Origin: Viridibacillus soli
Lineage (GTDB): Bacteria; Bacillota; Bacilli; Bacillales_A; Planococcaceae
Direction of reading: 5' to 3'
Assembly: GCF_016612995.1 (NCBI RefSeq)
Contig: NZ_JAEOAH010000045.1
Location: 1-52,175 of the forward strand
DNA length: 52,175 nucleotides
Below, one piece after another: positions 51,570 through 52,175 of this stretch; the first letter of the stretch is position 1; each line of letters begins with the position of its first letter. Below the pieces are notes generated by a model. The model was not told the origin of the DNA and did not search any database. It saw only the letters and a list, made by a program, of their open reading frames with translations. Position numbers and translations under genes: made by a program.

Positions 51570-51645
51570 TGGTGGGTCAGGACGGAATCGAACCGCCGAC
51601 ACTTAGAGCTTCAATCTAATGCTCTACCAACTGAGCTACTGACCC
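51570..51645 (-). tRNA. tRNA-Phe (anticodon GAA)
   Basis: 76 bases with encoded CCA; anticodon stem TTAGA/TCTAA around TTGAAGC. Confidence 0.93.
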
Positions 51646-51672
51646 ATAATAATTTATTACTTATTTTAAAAA

Positions 51673-51749
51673 TGGCGGTCCGGACGGGACTCGAACCCGC
51701 GACCTCCTGCGTGACAGGCCGGCATTCTAACCAACTGAACTACCGGACC
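51673..51749 (-). tRNA. tRNA-Asp (anticodon GTC)
   Basis: 77 bases with encoded CCA; loop CTGTCAC. The anticodon stem is CCGGC against GCAGG, leaving a G29-A41 mismatch where a T-A pair is usual in Bacillus. Confidence 0.92.
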
Positions 51750-51752
51750 ATT

Positions 51753-51829
<77 letters not shown>

Positions 51830-51851
51830 ATAATGGTATTATGAAACTAAA

Positions 51852-51927
51852 TGGTGGAGGATGACGGGATCGAACCGCCGACCCTCTGCTTGTAAGGCAG
51901 ATGCTCTCCCAGCTGAGCTAATCCTCC
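51852..51927 (-). tRNA. tRNA-Val (anticodon TAC)
   Basis: 76 bases with encoded CCA; loop CTTACAA. Confidence 0.93.
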
Positions 51928-51943
51928 ATATGATGTTATAAAA

Positions 51944-52018
51944 TGGTGACCCCGACGGGATTCGAACCCGTGTTACCGCCGTGAAAGGGCGGTGTCTTAA
52001 CCGCTTGACCAAGGGGCC
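51944..52018 (-). tRNA. tRNA-Glu (anticodon TTC)
   Basis: 75 bases with encoded CCA; anticodon stem CCGCC/GGCGG around CTTTCAC. Confidence 0.93.
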
Positions 52019-52040
52019 ATATTAGAATTGAGAATGTCTT

Positions 52041-52132
52041 TGGCGGAGAGCAAGGGATTTGAACCCTTGAGACAAGGTTACTCGCCTACACGGTTTCCAA
52101 CCGTGCTCCTTCGGCCACTCGGACAGCTCTCC
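52041..52132 (-). tRNA. tRNA-Ser (anticodon GGA)
   Basis: 92 bases with long variable arm and encoded CCA; anticodon stem ACGGT/ACCGT around TTGGAAA. Confidence 0.93.
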
Positions 52133-52137
52133 AAAAA

Positions 52138-52175
52138 TGGCTCCGAAGGTAGGACTCGAACCTACGACCGTCCGG
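52138..52175 (-). tRNA. tRNA-Asn, 3' part only (cut by window edge)
   Basis: The last 38 bases on the minus strand (GGTCGTAGGTTCGAGTCCTA and the acceptor ending GGAGCCA) match Bacillus tRNA-Asn; the anticodon is outside the window. Position before tRNA-Ser agrees with trnD order. Confidence 0.75.

Overview
The window looks like chromosome from a low-GC Gram-positive of the Bacillaceae/Planococcaceae, most like Lysinibacillus or Solibacillus. The evidence is strong purine-rich ribosome binding sites with ATG, GTG and TTG starts, AT-rich DNA, intrinsic terminators after most genes, and gene sets matching Bacillus subtilis: dppABCDE-ykfABCD, yhcYZ, yheIH (bmrCD), bdbC, queG-trmL, and a tRNA cluster in trnD order. 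The species cannot be fixed from sequence alone.

Layout. 1-730: a structured repeat, a 21-bp repeat array and a frameshifted zinc-ribbon gene. 734-10310: a lipoprotein, a giant UPF1-like helicase with a winged-helix-like partner, an MFS transporter, an ECF sigma/anti-sigma pair and a GNAT protein. 10377-14242: a heterodimeric ABC exporter behind a leader-peptide/terminator region. 14422-18563: a CNNM/HlyC-type membrane protein, a cation efflux protein, a second leader-peptide attenuator, three structured repeat units and an RsgA-type GTPase. 18612-26307: the YhcYZ two-component system, a disulfide-bond pair, a pseudouridine synthase, a second 21-bp array, an aldo/keto reductase, a purine permease and small proteins. 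26354-29260: TrmL and QueG (both modify tRNA position 34), a B3/4-domain protein and a DIP1984-like protein.

29479-42523 is a peptide and peptidoglycan-peptide scavenging region: the nine-gene dpp-ykf operon on the minus strand, CstA, and a second LD-carboxypeptidase. D-aminopeptidase, dipeptide ABC importer, LD-carboxypeptidase, epimerase and NlpC/P60 peptidase together take up and dismantle muropeptides. A CodY-like box sits just before dppA.

42904-50708 is accessory DNA. It holds a Nudix gene, an ISL3-type transposase remnant, and an island of about 6.8 kb bounded by a 22-bp direct repeat of the tRNA-Leu 3' end. The island is largely fossil: a decayed NRPS condensation domain, two decayed unknown genes, a DUF2785 gene, three tiny ORFs, a frameshifted serine recombinase, and a second serine recombinase and a tyrosine recombinase that are both truncated and meet tail to tail. 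50709-52175 is a minus-strand tRNA cluster of 16 genes, the last cut by the window edge.

The least ordinary signals are (i) a family of ~125-nt repeats whose long hairpin is kept by compensatory base changes, joined at two loci to the same 21-bp repeat; (ii) two leader-peptide attenuators, one with a 10-bp antiterminator candidate; and (iii) the wrecked tRNA-Leu island.
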